DNA of 64,000 nucleotides from Marinifilum flexuosum (GTDB lineage Bacteria; Bacteroidota; Bacteroidia; Bacteroidales; Marinifilaceae): NCBI RefSeq assembly GCF_003610555.1, contig NZ_RAPQ01000008.1, positions 310,001 to 374,000 of the forward strand, read 5' to 3'. Shown piece by piece: positions 36,723 to 45,930 of this stretch (position 1 is its first letter; each line of letters starts with the position of its first letter). The notes under the pieces were generated by a model. It saw only the letters and a program-made list of their open reading frames with translations, ran no database searches and was not told where the DNA came from. The position numbers and the translations under genes were made by a program.

Positions 36723-36879
36723 TTTCAGAAAAGTAAAGTTCAATAACGTATTAATGAGAATCTTATTGTATAAAACCCTGTGTTTAGTGACATAATAAAT
36801 ATCCTTGACATTGTGTGTAAACTGTATGAACTTGTTTAGTGTTTAATAAAAAATAATCAAATCACTAAAATTTTAAGTT

Positions 36880-37593
36880 ATGAATAGAATTGATTTATGG
36901 TTACAAGACAACCTTTTAACACCAAGACCTAATGATTTTTATGCCCGGGTAAAACCAATGGGGAATATTAAAATTGAGGACATTGCCAAAGAGATTATTA
37001 AAGGGGGATCGGAGCACAACGAGGCAACCATTATTGATATCCTTTCGCGTAGCAACCAGGTGATTATTGAAAAGATGGCGCAGGGCTATAGTGTGAATAC
37101 AGGAGTGTTTCATGGCCACCTTACCGTAAATGGAGTTTTTAATGGGGTTACCGATAGATTCAATCCCGAAGAGCACCGTTTAATTGCTTCTTTTACTTCA
37201 AGTAATGAATTGCGCGAAGAGCTAAAGAAAACACAAGTAGAAATTCTTGGGAAACAAACAGGTGAGCCTGTAATTGGGAAAGTAATTGATAGCCTAAGCG
37301 AGAATGAGGACAGTATCATCACTCCTAAGAATGTAATTATTGTGAAAGGCAATCGCTTAAAAGTTGCTGGTGAGGATGCATCGGTGGGAGTTTACCTTAT
37401 CAACCAATCCGATGATACACTCCACAAGTGCGATCAAATCATATCCAATGACCCTAAACAGTTAATGGTAATGGTTCCAGCCTTAAGTGCCGGCAATTAC
37501 GAATTGGAAATTATAACGCAATATTCATCGGGACATAATTTTAAAAAGACAGTGAGTAAAACTCAGTTTGAGCACATCTTGATTGTTGAATAA
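36880..37593 (+). CDS. HU-like DNA-binding protein with DUF4469 domain
   Basis: 237 residues. The N-terminal half (about 1-125, with KIEDIAKEIIKGGSEHNEATIIDILSR-type helices and VNTGVFHGHLTVNGVF) is the HU/IHF-like fold found in many Bacteroidota proteins of this size. The C-terminal half (about 130-237) is a DUF4469/Ig-like domain. No signal peptide, so it is probably nucleoid associated. It stands alone between two terminators. No regulatory role can be deduced from the context. Confidence 0.85.
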   Translation: MNRIDLWLQDNLLTPRPNDFYARVKPMGNIKIEDIAKEIIKGGSEHNEATIIDILSRSNQVIIEKMAQGYSVNTGVFHGHLTVNGVFNGVTDRFNPEEHRLIASFTSSNELREELKKTQVEILGKQTGEPVIGKVIDSLSENEDSIITPKNVIIVKGNRLKVAGEDASVGVYLINQSDDTLHKCDQIISNDPKQLMVMVPALSAGNYELEIITQYSSGHNFKKTVSKTQFEHILIVE

Positions 37594-37611
37594 GGATACA
37601 TTTGCCTATAG

Positions 37612-37650
37612 AAAGTCCGAATGGCTCAAAGCAGTTCGGGCTTTTATTTT
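37612..37650 (+). terminator. Terminator after the HU-like gene
   Basis: Stem AAAGTCCGAA (37612-37621) / TTCGGGCTTT (37635-37644) followed by TTATTTT, 18 bp after the stop. Confidence 0.75.
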
Positions 37651-37652
37651 TG

Positions 37653-37767
37653 GGGGACGCCATCCCCTCGTTGCAGGGGACAGTTTCCCCAGCAAGCAGG
37701 GAGTACTTTCCCCTCGAGGCTGGGGATGTCATTTGCTCGAGACAGGGGATACCTATCACCCTTCTGA
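37653..37767. repeat. Tandem array of five 23-bp units with GGGGA...CCCC dyads
   Basis: Units start at exactly 37653, 37676, 37699, 37722 and 37745. Units 1-3 have GGGGA or GGGA, 6-7 variable bases, then CCCC; units 4 and 5 are decayed (TTTGC, TCACCC). The last 8 bases vary but often end in GCA or ACA. Units abut without spacers. The GC content is clearly above the surroundings. It lies between the terminators of two convergent genes, like the array at 7569-7793. Because 23 is not a multiple of three, it does not encode a repeat protein. Confidence 0.7.
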
Positions 37768-37830
37768 TATAAATACAAATCATTGCTTAGGTACAGCCCA
37801 CCCTTATGCTGATTTCGTAATTCTTGTTTA

Positions 37831-37866
37831 TAAAAAAAGGCTGAACCCATTAAAGATTCAGCCTTT
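37831..37866 (-). terminator. Terminator after the endonuclease/exonuclease/phosphatase gene
   Basis: Stem AAAGGCTGAA / TTCAGCCTTT. On the minus strand it is followed by seven T. Confidence 0.8.
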
Positions 37867-37888
37867 CCAAATAAAAGTTATCAGTGCT

Positions 37889-38938
37889 TTATTTCTCTTT
37901 TACAAGATAAACAAACACTGGCAGGTGATCGCTATAACCACCTACGTAGTTGTCAAATGAAAAAGTTCTTTTAGGATATCCTTTGTAACGTCCATTCTCG
38001 GTAAACATGAATTTTTCTCTTAGTATTTCCGATTTCAGGTAAGTGAATCCGCCCTTTGTGTGTACCAAAGGATTTGAAAGAAGAATTTGATCGAACAAAT
38101 TCCAGCTATCGCGGTAAGCAAGGGTTCCAATTCCATTTTTGTATAGATTTTCCCAAGGATTGTAGAATAAACCTCCTTGTACCTTCTTTTTGCTTGCTTT
38201 GGTACCAATTACTTTCTTCACACTTTCGTTGATTGGGTCGTCGTTTAAATCGCCCATGATAAAGATTTTTGCGTTGGCATCATCTTTTAAAAGTGAATCG
38301 GCAATAGAACGAGTAACTGCAGCAGCGCCATTTCTATTAGGACGACTTTTCTTTTCACCACCATATCGCGATGGCCAGTGGTTTACAATTACATGTACTT
38401 TATCTCCAAATAACAATCCGCTTACCAATAACTGATCGCGCGTGTAAAGTGTATCTCCATTTTCTTTAAGTGGCTGATACTTGTATTTTTTCTGATCCAA
38501 AAGTTTAAAATGATCAGGGTTGTACAATAAACCTACATCAATACCACGCTTATCAGGCGATTCGAAATGTGCAATTTGGTAGTTTCTGTTTTTAATTGGA
38601 GACTGTTGTACCAAATCTTCCAATACTCTTCGGTTTTCAATCTCCGAAACACCAAGAATTGATACTCCCTCTTGTACACCATTTTTTCCCATTAGAGAAA
38701 TGATGTGAGCCATATTGAAAAGTTTGTCTTCATACCTGGCTTTGCTCCATTTTCTTTTTCCTCCTGGTAGGTATTCTTCATCGCGTTTGTTTGGATCGTC
38801 AATCGTATCGAAAAGGTTCTCCAAATTATAAAAACCTACGCAGGCCACTTGGTAGTCTTTCTTTTGTGCGAACGACTCACCAGATGAAACCATTAAAAAA
38901 GCCAATAATAAGGCTGCTATTGTTCTCATTCTTATCAT
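37889..38938 (-). CDS. Exported endonuclease/exonuclease/phosphatase family protein
   Basis: About 349 residues from the ATG at 38938 (an ATG at 38929 is equally possible; the frame is open to a TTG at 38974). Signal peptide RTIAALLLAFLMVSSGESFAQ. EEP-fold motifs: GFYNLENLFD near the N-terminus, LGVSEIENR (metal-binding Glu), VNHWPSRYGG (catalytic His), MGDLNDDP (Asp-x-Asn) and the terminal YSDHLPVFV (Ser-Asp-His). DNase I-like hydrolases of this sort cut DNA, or in some relatives phosphoesters. It is divergent from the second TonB receptor, suggesting shared control of a nucleic-acid uptake function. Confidence 0.92.
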   Translation of the reverse strand: MIRMRTIAALLLAFLMVSSGESFAQKKDYQVACVGFYNLENLFDTIDDPNKRDEEYLPGGKRKWSKARYEDKLFNMAHIISLMGKNGVQEGVSILGVSEIENRRVLEDLVQQSPIKNRNYQIAHFESPDKRGIDVGLLYNPDHFKLLDQKKYKYQPLKENGDTLYTRDQLLVSGLLFGDKVHVIVNHWPSRYGGEKKSRPNRNGAAAVTRSIADSLLKDDANAKIFIMGDLNDDPINESVKKVIGTKASKKKVQGGLFYNPWENLYKNGIGTLAYRDSWNLFDQILLSNPLVHTKGGFTYLKSEILREKFMFTENGRYKGYPKRTFSFDNYVGGYSDHLPVFVYLVKEK

Positions 38939-38974
38939 GTGAATTCTGTAATTATGGCAGAAAATGTTCTGCAA

Positions 38975-39683
38975 TAGTTTGATTCTAAATTTCTAAATAA
39001 AACAAGGGAATGGAAACTATCCCAATCAATCGGGGAGAATAGATTGATTTTACAGTCAAAATGGTTGGCAACGAATTGCGTTGCAATATTAAAGCTTTTT
39101 TAGCGATTATAAAAGTACATTAAGTTTGTAGACGATCTAAAATTGAAAAAAGGATCTTTGCATACTTATTAACATCTTAGTTTAAGTAAGGAAAATCTAA
39201 TAGCTTTTGGTGCAAAATAGAATAAGGATAAGGTATTAATTATACGAATCAAAGGTTGAAAATATAGTTTAAAAAACAATAGAAAGGTTTATTTAAGAAT
39301 TCTTCCCTAGGAGGGAAAAACTCAACTTGAAAAAGTGATGAAATTCATTACGGTCTAATTTTAACCATTGATTGGCATTAATTATTCTTTTTAATAATGA
39401 TTTTAGTCTATGTAATCTTTGATATATGGTTGTTAATCAAAAGTTATGCGCTAAACTCGATCATTGATAACAGATATTGCAACACTTAATCAAATTAACC
39501 CATTCTTAATATGAGATTGTGATTAATATTATTAGTTTTGCAATCGTTAAAACACACCATTTTATTATCCCTCAACAAATATTCGTTGAAAGCAAATTTG
39601 TGGTTTTTTGGAATTTGCTTTTACCAGGGGAGAGGTAGGTAGTTTCCGAATGCCTAACTGTACTAATCAAATTATTTAATTTC
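38975..39683. other. Long divergent regulatory region before the second TonB receptor
   Basis: About 700 bp, AT-rich, no credible gene. Contents: a hairpin CAACG/CGTTG at 39065-39086; a plus-strand TAGTTTTG box at 39533-39540 (-7 candidate for the receptor operon); ACCATTTTATTATCC at 39556-39570, shared with the first receptor leader; and two hairpins in the leader (39572-39589 and 39589-39621). Confidence 0.4.
39572..39621 (+). promoter_or_regulatory. Leader hairpins of the second TonB receptor operon
   Basis: First hairpin TCAAC...GTTGA (39572-39589). The second has 10-bp arms AAAGCAAATT (39589-39598) / AATTTGCTTT (39612-39621) followed by TTACC. They share base A39589, so only one may form fully. 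They lie 60-110 nt before the start codon. A possible attenuator or mRNA-stability structure; inference only. Confidence 0.4.
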
Positions 39684-42359
39684 ATGAAAAAGATTCTTCT
39701 GTTTCTACTAATGGGAGTACTTTCATCTTTTGCATTGCATGCCCAAACCGGGAATGTTAGTGGTAAGGTGAGAAACTCTGTAGACAGAAATTATCTATCT
39801 CAGGTAAAGGTTGAAGTATTGGGTACCAGCTTAAGTACTTATACCGATGCTGAGGGTAATTTTCTGATCTCTGAAGTTCCGCAGGGCAAACACTTGCTGG
39901 AGTTTATTTTACAAGATTTTAAGAGCGTGTCGATGGCCGTAAATGTTGTCGCAGGAAGCACAATTGACCTTAAGGTGGTTGAATTGGTGCCAAGCGCTTT
40001 GAGTCAATCCTTAAAGGATTTCGACTTTTCTTCCTTAACCGATGAAGAATTAGATGATGAAGGTTCGAAAGAGAACATCTCTGGCTTGTTGGCAAGCTCA
40101 AAGGATGTGTTTGTTTCGAATGCAGGTTATGTCTTCAGTCAGTTGCGATTCAAAACTCGTGGATACAGCACCGACAATACCAGCATCCGTATGAACGGAA
40201 TGTTGATGAACGACATGGAGAATGGTAGAGGATACTGGTACAAGTGGGGTGGTTTGAACGATGCTACTCGTAACCAGGAAATATATTACGGTTTAGGTTC
40301 AAATGATTTTGGATTTGGCGGTGTTGGTGGTACAACAAATATTAACACCAGTGCAAAAGACCAGAGAGTAGGAACCAAATTGGTTTACTCTCGTTCAAAC
40401 AAAAGTTACGCTAACCGTGTAATGGCTACTCATTCAACAGGATTAATGGAGAATGGATGGGCATTTACAGTATCTGGATCTCGTCGTTGGGGAGATGAAG
40501 GATATGTTGATGCTACTTTTTACGATGCATACAGCTATTTCCTATCTGCTTACAAGCAGTTGAATGATAATCATAGCTTAAACTTTACTGTATTTGCAGC
40601 TCCTAGCGAAAGAGGTAAAGGCGGTGCATCAACTCAGGAAGTTTACGATCTTGTTGGCGATAACTACTATAACCCATACTGGGGATATCAGAATGGTGAT
40701 AAAAGAAACTCAAGAGTGGGCAAGTCTCACCAACCAGTTTTCATGTTGAACCACGATTGGAAAATCAATGAGAAAAGCAATTTGAAAACAGGTGTTTCAT
40801 ATACATTTGGGCGTAATGGTAGCACCAGATTAGGATGGTTTAATGCTCCTGATCCACGTCCGGACTACTACAATAAGTTACCTAGTAACTCAGCAAATCC
40901 TGAAGAGGTTGCAAGACTATGGAAAACTGATCCAAAAGTTCGTCACATCGATTGGGACAGAATGTACCAGGTGAATAGCAACGATCCTAATGCACAGTAT
41001 TATGTGGAAGAGAATCGTTATGATGCTGAACAGTTAATGGCCAATACAACATATACAAAGGAAATTAACAACAACTGGAATTTAACAGCTGGCTTGGATT
41101 ACACTTATTATATTGGTAGCCGTTTTAATGTAATGGACGATTTGTTAGGTGCTGAATACTTATTGGATTACGACAAGTATGCTCCAACTTCAATGAGAGA
41201 TAATGATTTGAATAATCCGGATAGAAAAGTAAAAGAAGGTGATACTTTTGGTTTCGATTACGATATTCATTTGAGAAAAGCAGGATTCTTTGCACAAACT
41301 GATTTCGTATACAACCAGTGGGAAGGTTACATTGGTGCTGAAGTAAGTCAGACAAAAATGTGGAGAGAAGGTAACATGAGAAAAGCGATCTTCGCTGATC
41401 AATCATACGGAGAAAGTAGTAAGAAAGATTTTACCAACTTTGGCGTTAAAGGAGGTTTAACCTACAAGTTAAACGGACGTAACTACTTTACTGCAAATGC
41501 TGCTTATCAAACCAGAGCTCCTTTCCTGAGAAATGCATTTGAATCAGCAAGAACAAGAAATAAGTGGGTTGATAATCTTGAGGAAGAAAAAATCATGTCT
41601 TTCGATGCAGGTTACCAATTGCGTTCACCTTTTGTTAAGGCAAGCATAAAAGGTTTCTATACTCGTTTCGAGGATCAAACTCAAGTTAGAAACTATTTTA
41701 CAAGTAACTTCCAAAACGGACAAAGTGCTTTTGTAAATGCAATTTTAACAGGCATTGATAAAGAACACATGGGAGTTGAAGTTGGTGTTGAAGCAAAATT
41801 GACACCTACGTTAACAGCGATTTTCGCAGCATCTAAAGGTCAATATATTTATGATTCAAGACCTGAAATGAAAGAGGTTGCAGTAGATATTGACTTGGAA
41901 AGTGAAACCAATACAGTATATGCTAAGAACTTCTATGTTCCGGGGACTCCGCAAACAGCTGCTACTGTTGGATTAAAATACTCTTCACCTAAATACTGGT
42001 GGGCTGGTATTAATGCCAATTATTACGATGATACATACTTGGATTTCCATCCTGCAAGAAGAACTTCTAAAGCTGTTGAAGGTCTTACTCCAGGATCAGA
42101 TGATTGGAATACTACGATTAATCAGCGTCAGCTTGATGAAGCTTTCACTTTAGATTTGAACATTGGTAAATCATGGAAAATTAATGATTACTACATTTCT
42201 TTAAATGCAAGTGTAAACAATGTTTTGGATGATACAGATATCACTACCGGAGGATACGAACAGAGTAGATCGTCTGTAGATTCAGATCGTAATTTTGGAG
42301 ATAAATTGTACTACTACTATGGTCGTACTTATTTCGTGAACCTAAGTGTTCGTTTTTAA
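39684..42359 (+). CDS. TonB-dependent outer-membrane receptor
   Basis: 891 residues. Signal peptide ending LHAQ (about 21), regulatory-like beta domain (about 22-105: GNVSGKVRNSVDRNYLSQV), an acidic linker, plug (about 130-260: RFKTRGYSTDNTSIRMNGMLMND, GVGGTTNINTSA), then the barrel with the last strand YFVNLSVRF. Plug motifs MNDMENGRGYWYKWGGLNDATR-like and the first receptor's NDMESGKVYW block show one subfamily. It is 24 bp before a DUF5689 lipoprotein and close to nuclease genes, so oligonucleotides or phosphate compounds are plausible substrates. That is inferred. Confidence 0.93.
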   Translation: MKKILLFLLMGVLSSFALHAQTGNVSGKVRNSVDRNYLSQVKVEVLGTSLSTYTDAEGNFLISEVPQGKHLLEFILQDFKSVSMAVNVVAGSTIDLKVVELVPSALSQSLKDFDFSSLTDEELDDEGSKENISGLLASSKDVFVSNAGYVFSQLRFKTRGYSTDNTSIRMNGMLMNDMENGRGYWYKWGGLNDATRNQEIYYGLGSNDFGFGGVGGTTNINTSAKDQRVGTKLVYSRSNKSYANRVMATHSTGLMENGWAFTVSGSRRWGDEGYVDATFYDAYSYFLSAYKQLNDNHSLNFTVFAAPSERGKGGASTQEVYDLVGDNYYNPYWGYQNGDKRNSRVGKSHQPVFMLNHDWKINEKSNLKTGVSYTFGRNGSTRLGWFNAPDPRPDYYNKLPSNSANPEEVARLWKTDPKVRHIDWDRMYQVNSNDPNAQYYVEENRYDAEQLMANTTYTKEINNNWNLTAGLDYTYYIGSRFNVMDDLLGAEYLLDYDKYAPTSMRDNDLNNPDRKVKEGDTFGFDYDIHLRKAGFFAQTDFVYNQWEGYIGAEVSQTKMWREGNMRKAIFADQSYGESSKKDFTNFGVKGGLTYKLNGRNYFTANAAYQTRAPFLRNAFESARTRNKWVDNLEEEKIMSFDAGYQLRSPFVKASIKGFYTRFEDQTQVRNYFTSNFQNGQSAFVNAILTGIDKEHMGVEVGVEAKLTPTLTAIFAASKGQYIYDSRPEMKEVAVDIDLESETNTVYAKNFYVPGTPQTAATVGLKYSSPKYWWAGINANYYDDTYLDFHPARRTSKAVEGLTPGSDDWNTTINQRQLDEAFTLDLNIGKSWKINDYYISLNASVNNVLDDTDITTGGYEQSRSSVDSDRNFGDKLYYYYGRTYFVNLSVRF

Positions 42360-42383
42360 TCTAAATTCTATAAAAACTAAGAT

Positions 42384-44837
42384 ATGAAGAGCATTAAAAA
42401 GTTTTTCTACGCTGCATTAATTACAGCGGGTCTTGCAACCAGCTTTGTAGCTTGTGTTGACAATGATTTTGACCAACCAGAGATTATGGTGCCTGAGTAT
42501 GAAGGTACTTCAAATACAGCAATTGCTGATTTAAAAGCAAAACATACCAATGGTGAATTTGAAACTATTGAAGAAGATTTAGTAATTGAAGGATATGTTG
42601 TATCTGACGATACTGAAGGAAACTTCTACAAGCAAATCATTGTTCAGGATAGCCGCGAAGGTGCAACTGGTGGTATCGAAGTAAAAATTAATGAAAAAGG
42701 TCTTTCTTCAATGATGAAACCTGGTCAGCAGGTATTCATTAAGGCAAAAGGCTTGGTTTTGGGCGATTACAATGGATTGGTTCAGCTGGGAGGTGGAACT
42801 TTCCAGAATGGTAAGTACACAAACCTTGCAGGTATTGATCCAGGTTTAATTAAAGACCACATCTTCTTGAATGGTCTACCTGTAGAGCTACAGCCAAAAG
42901 AAGTTTCTCTTGAGGAGCTTAAAGACAACGATTTGTACAATTCATTGGTTAGTACATTGGTAAAGATTACTGCTGCTCAGTTTGAAGATGCAGATGGTAC
43001 TTTAACTTATGCAGAAAAGGATAAGAGTTCGAACCGTGATCTTGTTGGTCCAAAAGGAAACAAACTAATTGTACGTAATAGTGGTTACAGCAACTTCTAC
43101 GATGAAATATTACCACAAGGTTCGGGTACCATTGTTGGTGTTTTAAGTAAGTTTGGTAATGACAAGCAGATGATGATTCGTTCTTTGGAAGATGTTGACA
43201 TGACTGGTGATCGTTTCGACGGATCTACTGGTGGTGGATCTGCTGGTGAAGTTACTTTAGGAAACTCAGTTACCAGTTTAAATGAAGCTTTTGACGCAAT
43301 TGTAAATTACGAAGATATTGCATTTGAAGGATGGAATAATGTATATACTGAAGGAACACGTAAGTGGCAAGGAAAAGAGTACAATGGTACTAAATATGCT
43401 CAGGCTTCGGAATACAATTCTAAAGATGCGAAAAATGTTTCTTGGTTGATTACTCCAGGTTTGGATGTTACCAATGCTGAGAATAAGATTTTTAATTTCG
43501 AGACTAAGAATGGATACAATACTGGTGCTACTTTGAAGGTGTTGATTTCTACGGATTTGGCAACAGATGTGAATTCTGCTACATGGACAGAATTGTCTGC
43601 TAATATTGCCAGTGGAACAGCTGATAAGTATTCGGACTGGGTAAAATCGGGAGATATTGATCTTTCGGGATATAATGGTGTAGTATACATTGCATTCAAG
43701 TACGAAGCAGAAGTTGGTACAAAAGGTGGTACTTTCCAAATTGATAATGTGAAGTTTAATACCGCAGCAACTCCTCCTGCTGATATTACTGTAACAGAAT
43801 TAAATGAGGCATTCGATAATGTTACTGCAGAGAGTGATGTGGCATTAGAAGGTTGGTTTGTTGGAGCTACAGCAGGTGATAGAAACTGGATTGGTAAAGA
43901 GTACAGTGGTAATAAGTACATTCAGGCATCAGGTTATAATTCAGAATTGGATGCTATGGAGGCTTGGGTTGTAACTCCAGGTTTAGATCTTGATGCTGCT
44001 GCTAATAAAAACTTTAGCTTCGAAACAAAGGCAGGTTATTCTAAGGAAGAAACTTTAGAAGTATTTATTGCAACAGATTTCGATAAGGATCTAACTGCTG
44101 CTAATTGGCAGCCACTAACTGTAACACTTGCTCCTAAAAATGCAACAGGTTACAGCAGTGAATTTACGAACTCGGGTGATATCGATCTTTCATCATATTC
44201 GGGAACAGTTCACATTGCTTTTAAGTATACAGGAAGCAAAGATAACAGCGGAACATGGCAACTTGATAACGTGAAATTCAATTATACAGAAGGTGGTGGC
44301 GACACTGGCGGTGGCGATAATGGAGGTGATACCAATGCAGCAAGCCTTTTCCCAGGTTCTGATTTTGAAAACTGGGATACCTTTACAGGTGCTTTAAATA
44401 GCTATGGTTTGAAAGATTATGCAACTCAAAGTACAGATGCGCATAATGGTTCTAATGCTTTACTACTTAAAGGTACTCCAACAAAGAATGATTATGTATT
44501 TACTGCTACTGTCCCAGAAGGATTTGATGCTACAGGGAAAACAAAAATTGTATTCTACATTAAAGGTACTTCTGGTAAATCTTTATCTCTAAATGTGTAC
44601 AAAGCTGATGGATATGATAAATTTAATTTAGGAGATTATTCTGCAGCAGCAACTATTGAACCTTCTTCGTCTAATTCCTATACTGGAACTATTGATACAA
44701 GTGGAGAATGGGTTAAAGTTACATTAAACATTACTGATGTTGCTCTTCAAACAACAGCAGGAGAATCTCTATTTGCCTTAAAAGTTGGTAAAGAACAAGC
44801 TTACGATTTATTAGTTGATGATATTACAATTGAATAA
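42384..44837 (+). CDS. Surface lipoprotein: DUF5689 plus two choice-of-anchor-J-like domains
   Basis: 817 residues. Lipobox FVAC gives Cys24. DUF5689 (about 45-275; starts IADLKAKH, then EGYVVSDDTEGNFYKQIIVQD) looks like the OB-fold-type domain seen beside exported nucleases. Two similar jelly-roll domains follow (about 289-455 and 470-635), each with a VTPGLD/ITPGLD block and SGDIDLS..SG/NG.VHIAFKY. A Gly/Asp linker (about 636-652) leads to a carbohydrate-binding-module-like C-terminus. Probably the ligand-capturing partner of the receptor upstream. Terminator at 44857-44892. Confidence 0.87.
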   Translation: MKSIKKFFYAALITAGLATSFVACVDNDFDQPEIMVPEYEGTSNTAIADLKAKHTNGEFETIEEDLVIEGYVVSDDTEGNFYKQIIVQDSREGATGGIEVKINEKGLSSMMKPGQQVFIKAKGLVLGDYNGLVQLGGGTFQNGKYTNLAGIDPGLIKDHIFLNGLPVELQPKEVSLEELKDNDLYNSLVSTLVKITAAQFEDADGTLTYAEKDKSSNRDLVGPKGNKLIVRNSGYSNFYDEILPQGSGTIVGVLSKFGNDKQMMIRSLEDVDMTGDRFDGSTGGGSAGEVTLGNSVTSLNEAFDAIVNYEDIAFEGWNNVYTEGTRKWQGKEYNGTKYAQASEYNSKDAKNVSWLITPGLDVTNAENKIFNFETKNGYNTGATLKVLISTDLATDVNSATWTELSANIASGTADKYSDWVKSGDIDLSGYNGVVYIAFKYEAEVGTKGGTFQIDNVKFNTAATPPADITVTELNEAFDNVTAESDVALEGWFVGATAGDRNWIGKEYSGNKYIQASGYNSELDAMEAWVVTPGLDLDAAANKNFSFETKAGYSKEETLEVFIATDFDKDLTAANWQPLTVTLAPKNATGYSSEFTNSGDIDLSSYSGTVHIAFKYTGSKDNSGTWQLDNVKFNYTEGGGDTGGGDNGGDTNAASLFPGSDFENWDTFTGALNSYGLKDYATQSTDAHNGSNALLLKGTPTKNDYVFTATVPEGFDATGKTKIVFYIKGTSGKSLSLNVYKADGYDKFNLGDYSAAATIEPSSSNSYTGTIDTSGEWVKVTLNITDVALQTTAGESLFALKVGKEQAYDLLVDDITIE

Positions 44838-44856
44838 GTAAGTTGATAAAATAATT

Positions 44857-44892
44857 TTAGGGCATTGTTCTTTAGCAATGCCCTATTTTTTA
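44857..44892 (+). terminator. Terminator after the DUF5689 lipoprotein gene
   Basis: Stem AGGGCATTG / CAATGCCCT with loop TTCTTTAG, followed by ATTTTTTA. It separates the receptor pair from the endonuclease gene, which starts 16 bp after it. Confidence 0.8.
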
Positions 44893-44908
44893 ATAAATTG
44901 TTAGAACG

Positions 44909-45853
44909 ATGAAAAAGATTTTATTACTGTTGTTAATGTTCAACTTCTTCTTGTTCTCTTGTGACTCGGGAAGCAGTGATGATTCAGCACCAGATACTGA
45001 TATTGAACAACCAGATCAACCTGATGATGATAAGAACCCAGATAGAGAGAACTATTTGACTCCTAATGTAGACTCAGAAGGTAAGATTATCGTGAATTAT
45101 ACTCCAAAAGAATATGTAGCAACTGTAGAAGAGGGACAGCACATGTTGTCGGTTCGTATTCCTGATAGTTATTATACTTCTGCATCTACTCTTAAGGGAA
45201 ATGATTTGAGAGAGGAGTTGCAGGAAATTATTTCTACTGGCGCTATTAAATTGTCATATACCAGCAGTTCATCTTACGATGTTTGGGACATGTGCGAAGC
45301 AGGTGATCAGAATCCGGCGGATGAAAGACAAGTATGGCAGATTTATACAGAAACAGGAAGAGCTAAAAATGACCATAGCGCTGGTGTAAGCGACGAATGG
45401 AACAGAGAGCATGTTTGGGCCAAATCGCATGGCGATTTTGGAACCGATAAGGGAGCAGGTACCGATGGTCATCATTTAAGAGCATCATACAGTAAAGAAA
45501 ACAGTACCAGAGGCAATAAAAATTTTGGCGATGTGAATGGCCCTAGAACATCTAATACTCAATTTTATGAACCGCCATTAAGCGCTAAAGGTGATGTTGC
45601 TCGTATGATTTTTTACATGGCAGTTCGTTACGACTTTAAAGTTGATAACTCAGGAGTTATTAATAAAGAAGCTCGTATGGGTAAGTTGGATGATTTGTTG
45701 AAGTGGAATGAGCTGGATCCAGTAGATCCATATGAAATCAGAAGAAACAATATCATTTACGGTTTCCAGAAGAATCGTAACCCATTTGTAGACCATCCTG
45801 AATTGGTGAAGTATGTATTCGGCGACAAGAAGGATGCTGCCTGGAAAGAGTAA
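44909..45853 (+). CDS. Lipoprotein endonuclease I (His-Me finger, EndA/NucM family)
   Basis: 314 residues. Lipobox LFSC gives Cys18, then an Asp/Glu/Pro-rich linker (about 19-50). The nuclease core has SYDVWDMCE, the catalytic region EWNREHVWAKSHG (His-Me finger) and GTDGHHLRASYS, KGDVARMIFYMAVRY, and the C-terminal RRNNIIYGFQKNRNPFVDHPE. Family members degrade DNA (some also RNA) outside the cytoplasm. It follows the receptor operon on the same strand and is paralogous to the T9SS nuclease at 46644. Confidence 0.94.
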   Translation: MKKILLLLLMFNFFLFSCDSGSSDDSAPDTDIEQPDQPDDDKNPDRENYLTPNVDSEGKIIVNYTPKEYVATVEEGQHMLSVRIPDSYYTSASTLKGNDLREELQEIISTGAIKLSYTSSSSYDVWDMCEAGDQNPADERQVWQIYTETGRAKNDHSAGVSDEWNREHVWAKSHGDFGTDKGAGTDGHHLRASYSKENSTRGNKNFGDVNGPRTSNTQFYEPPLSAKGDVARMIFYMAVRYDFKVDNSGVINKEARMGKLDDLLKWNELDPVDPYEIRRNNIIYGFQKNRNPFVDHPELVKYVFGDKKDAAWKE

Positions 45854-45885
45854 TGATCAATTAGTAATTGTTATTACTTGAAAGA

Positions 45886-45930
45886 AAAAGCGGGTGTTCC
45901 AAAATATATTATTGGAGCACCCGCTTTTTT
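45886..45930. terminator. Bidirectional terminator after the endonuclease I lipoprotein gene
   Basis: Stem AAAAGCGGGTGTTCC / GGAGCACCCGCTTTTTT around an AT loop. It also lies at the end of the minus-strand lipoprotein gene (stop at 45929). Confidence 0.8.

Noticed and set aside
37653-37767. CRISPR array
   Set aside because: Units abut with no constant-repeat plus unique-spacer pattern, unit length is too short, and there are no cas genes.
37583-37960. 125-codon open frame over the 23-bp array
   Set aside because: It crosses two terminators and the array and runs antisense into a well-supported nuclease gene; the translation changes character with each unit.
43278-43921. Two antisense frames of 153 and 173 codons inside the DUF5689 lipoprotein gene
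   Set aside because: They are reverse-strand shadows of the repeated jelly-roll domains. They have no upstream signals and no domain.
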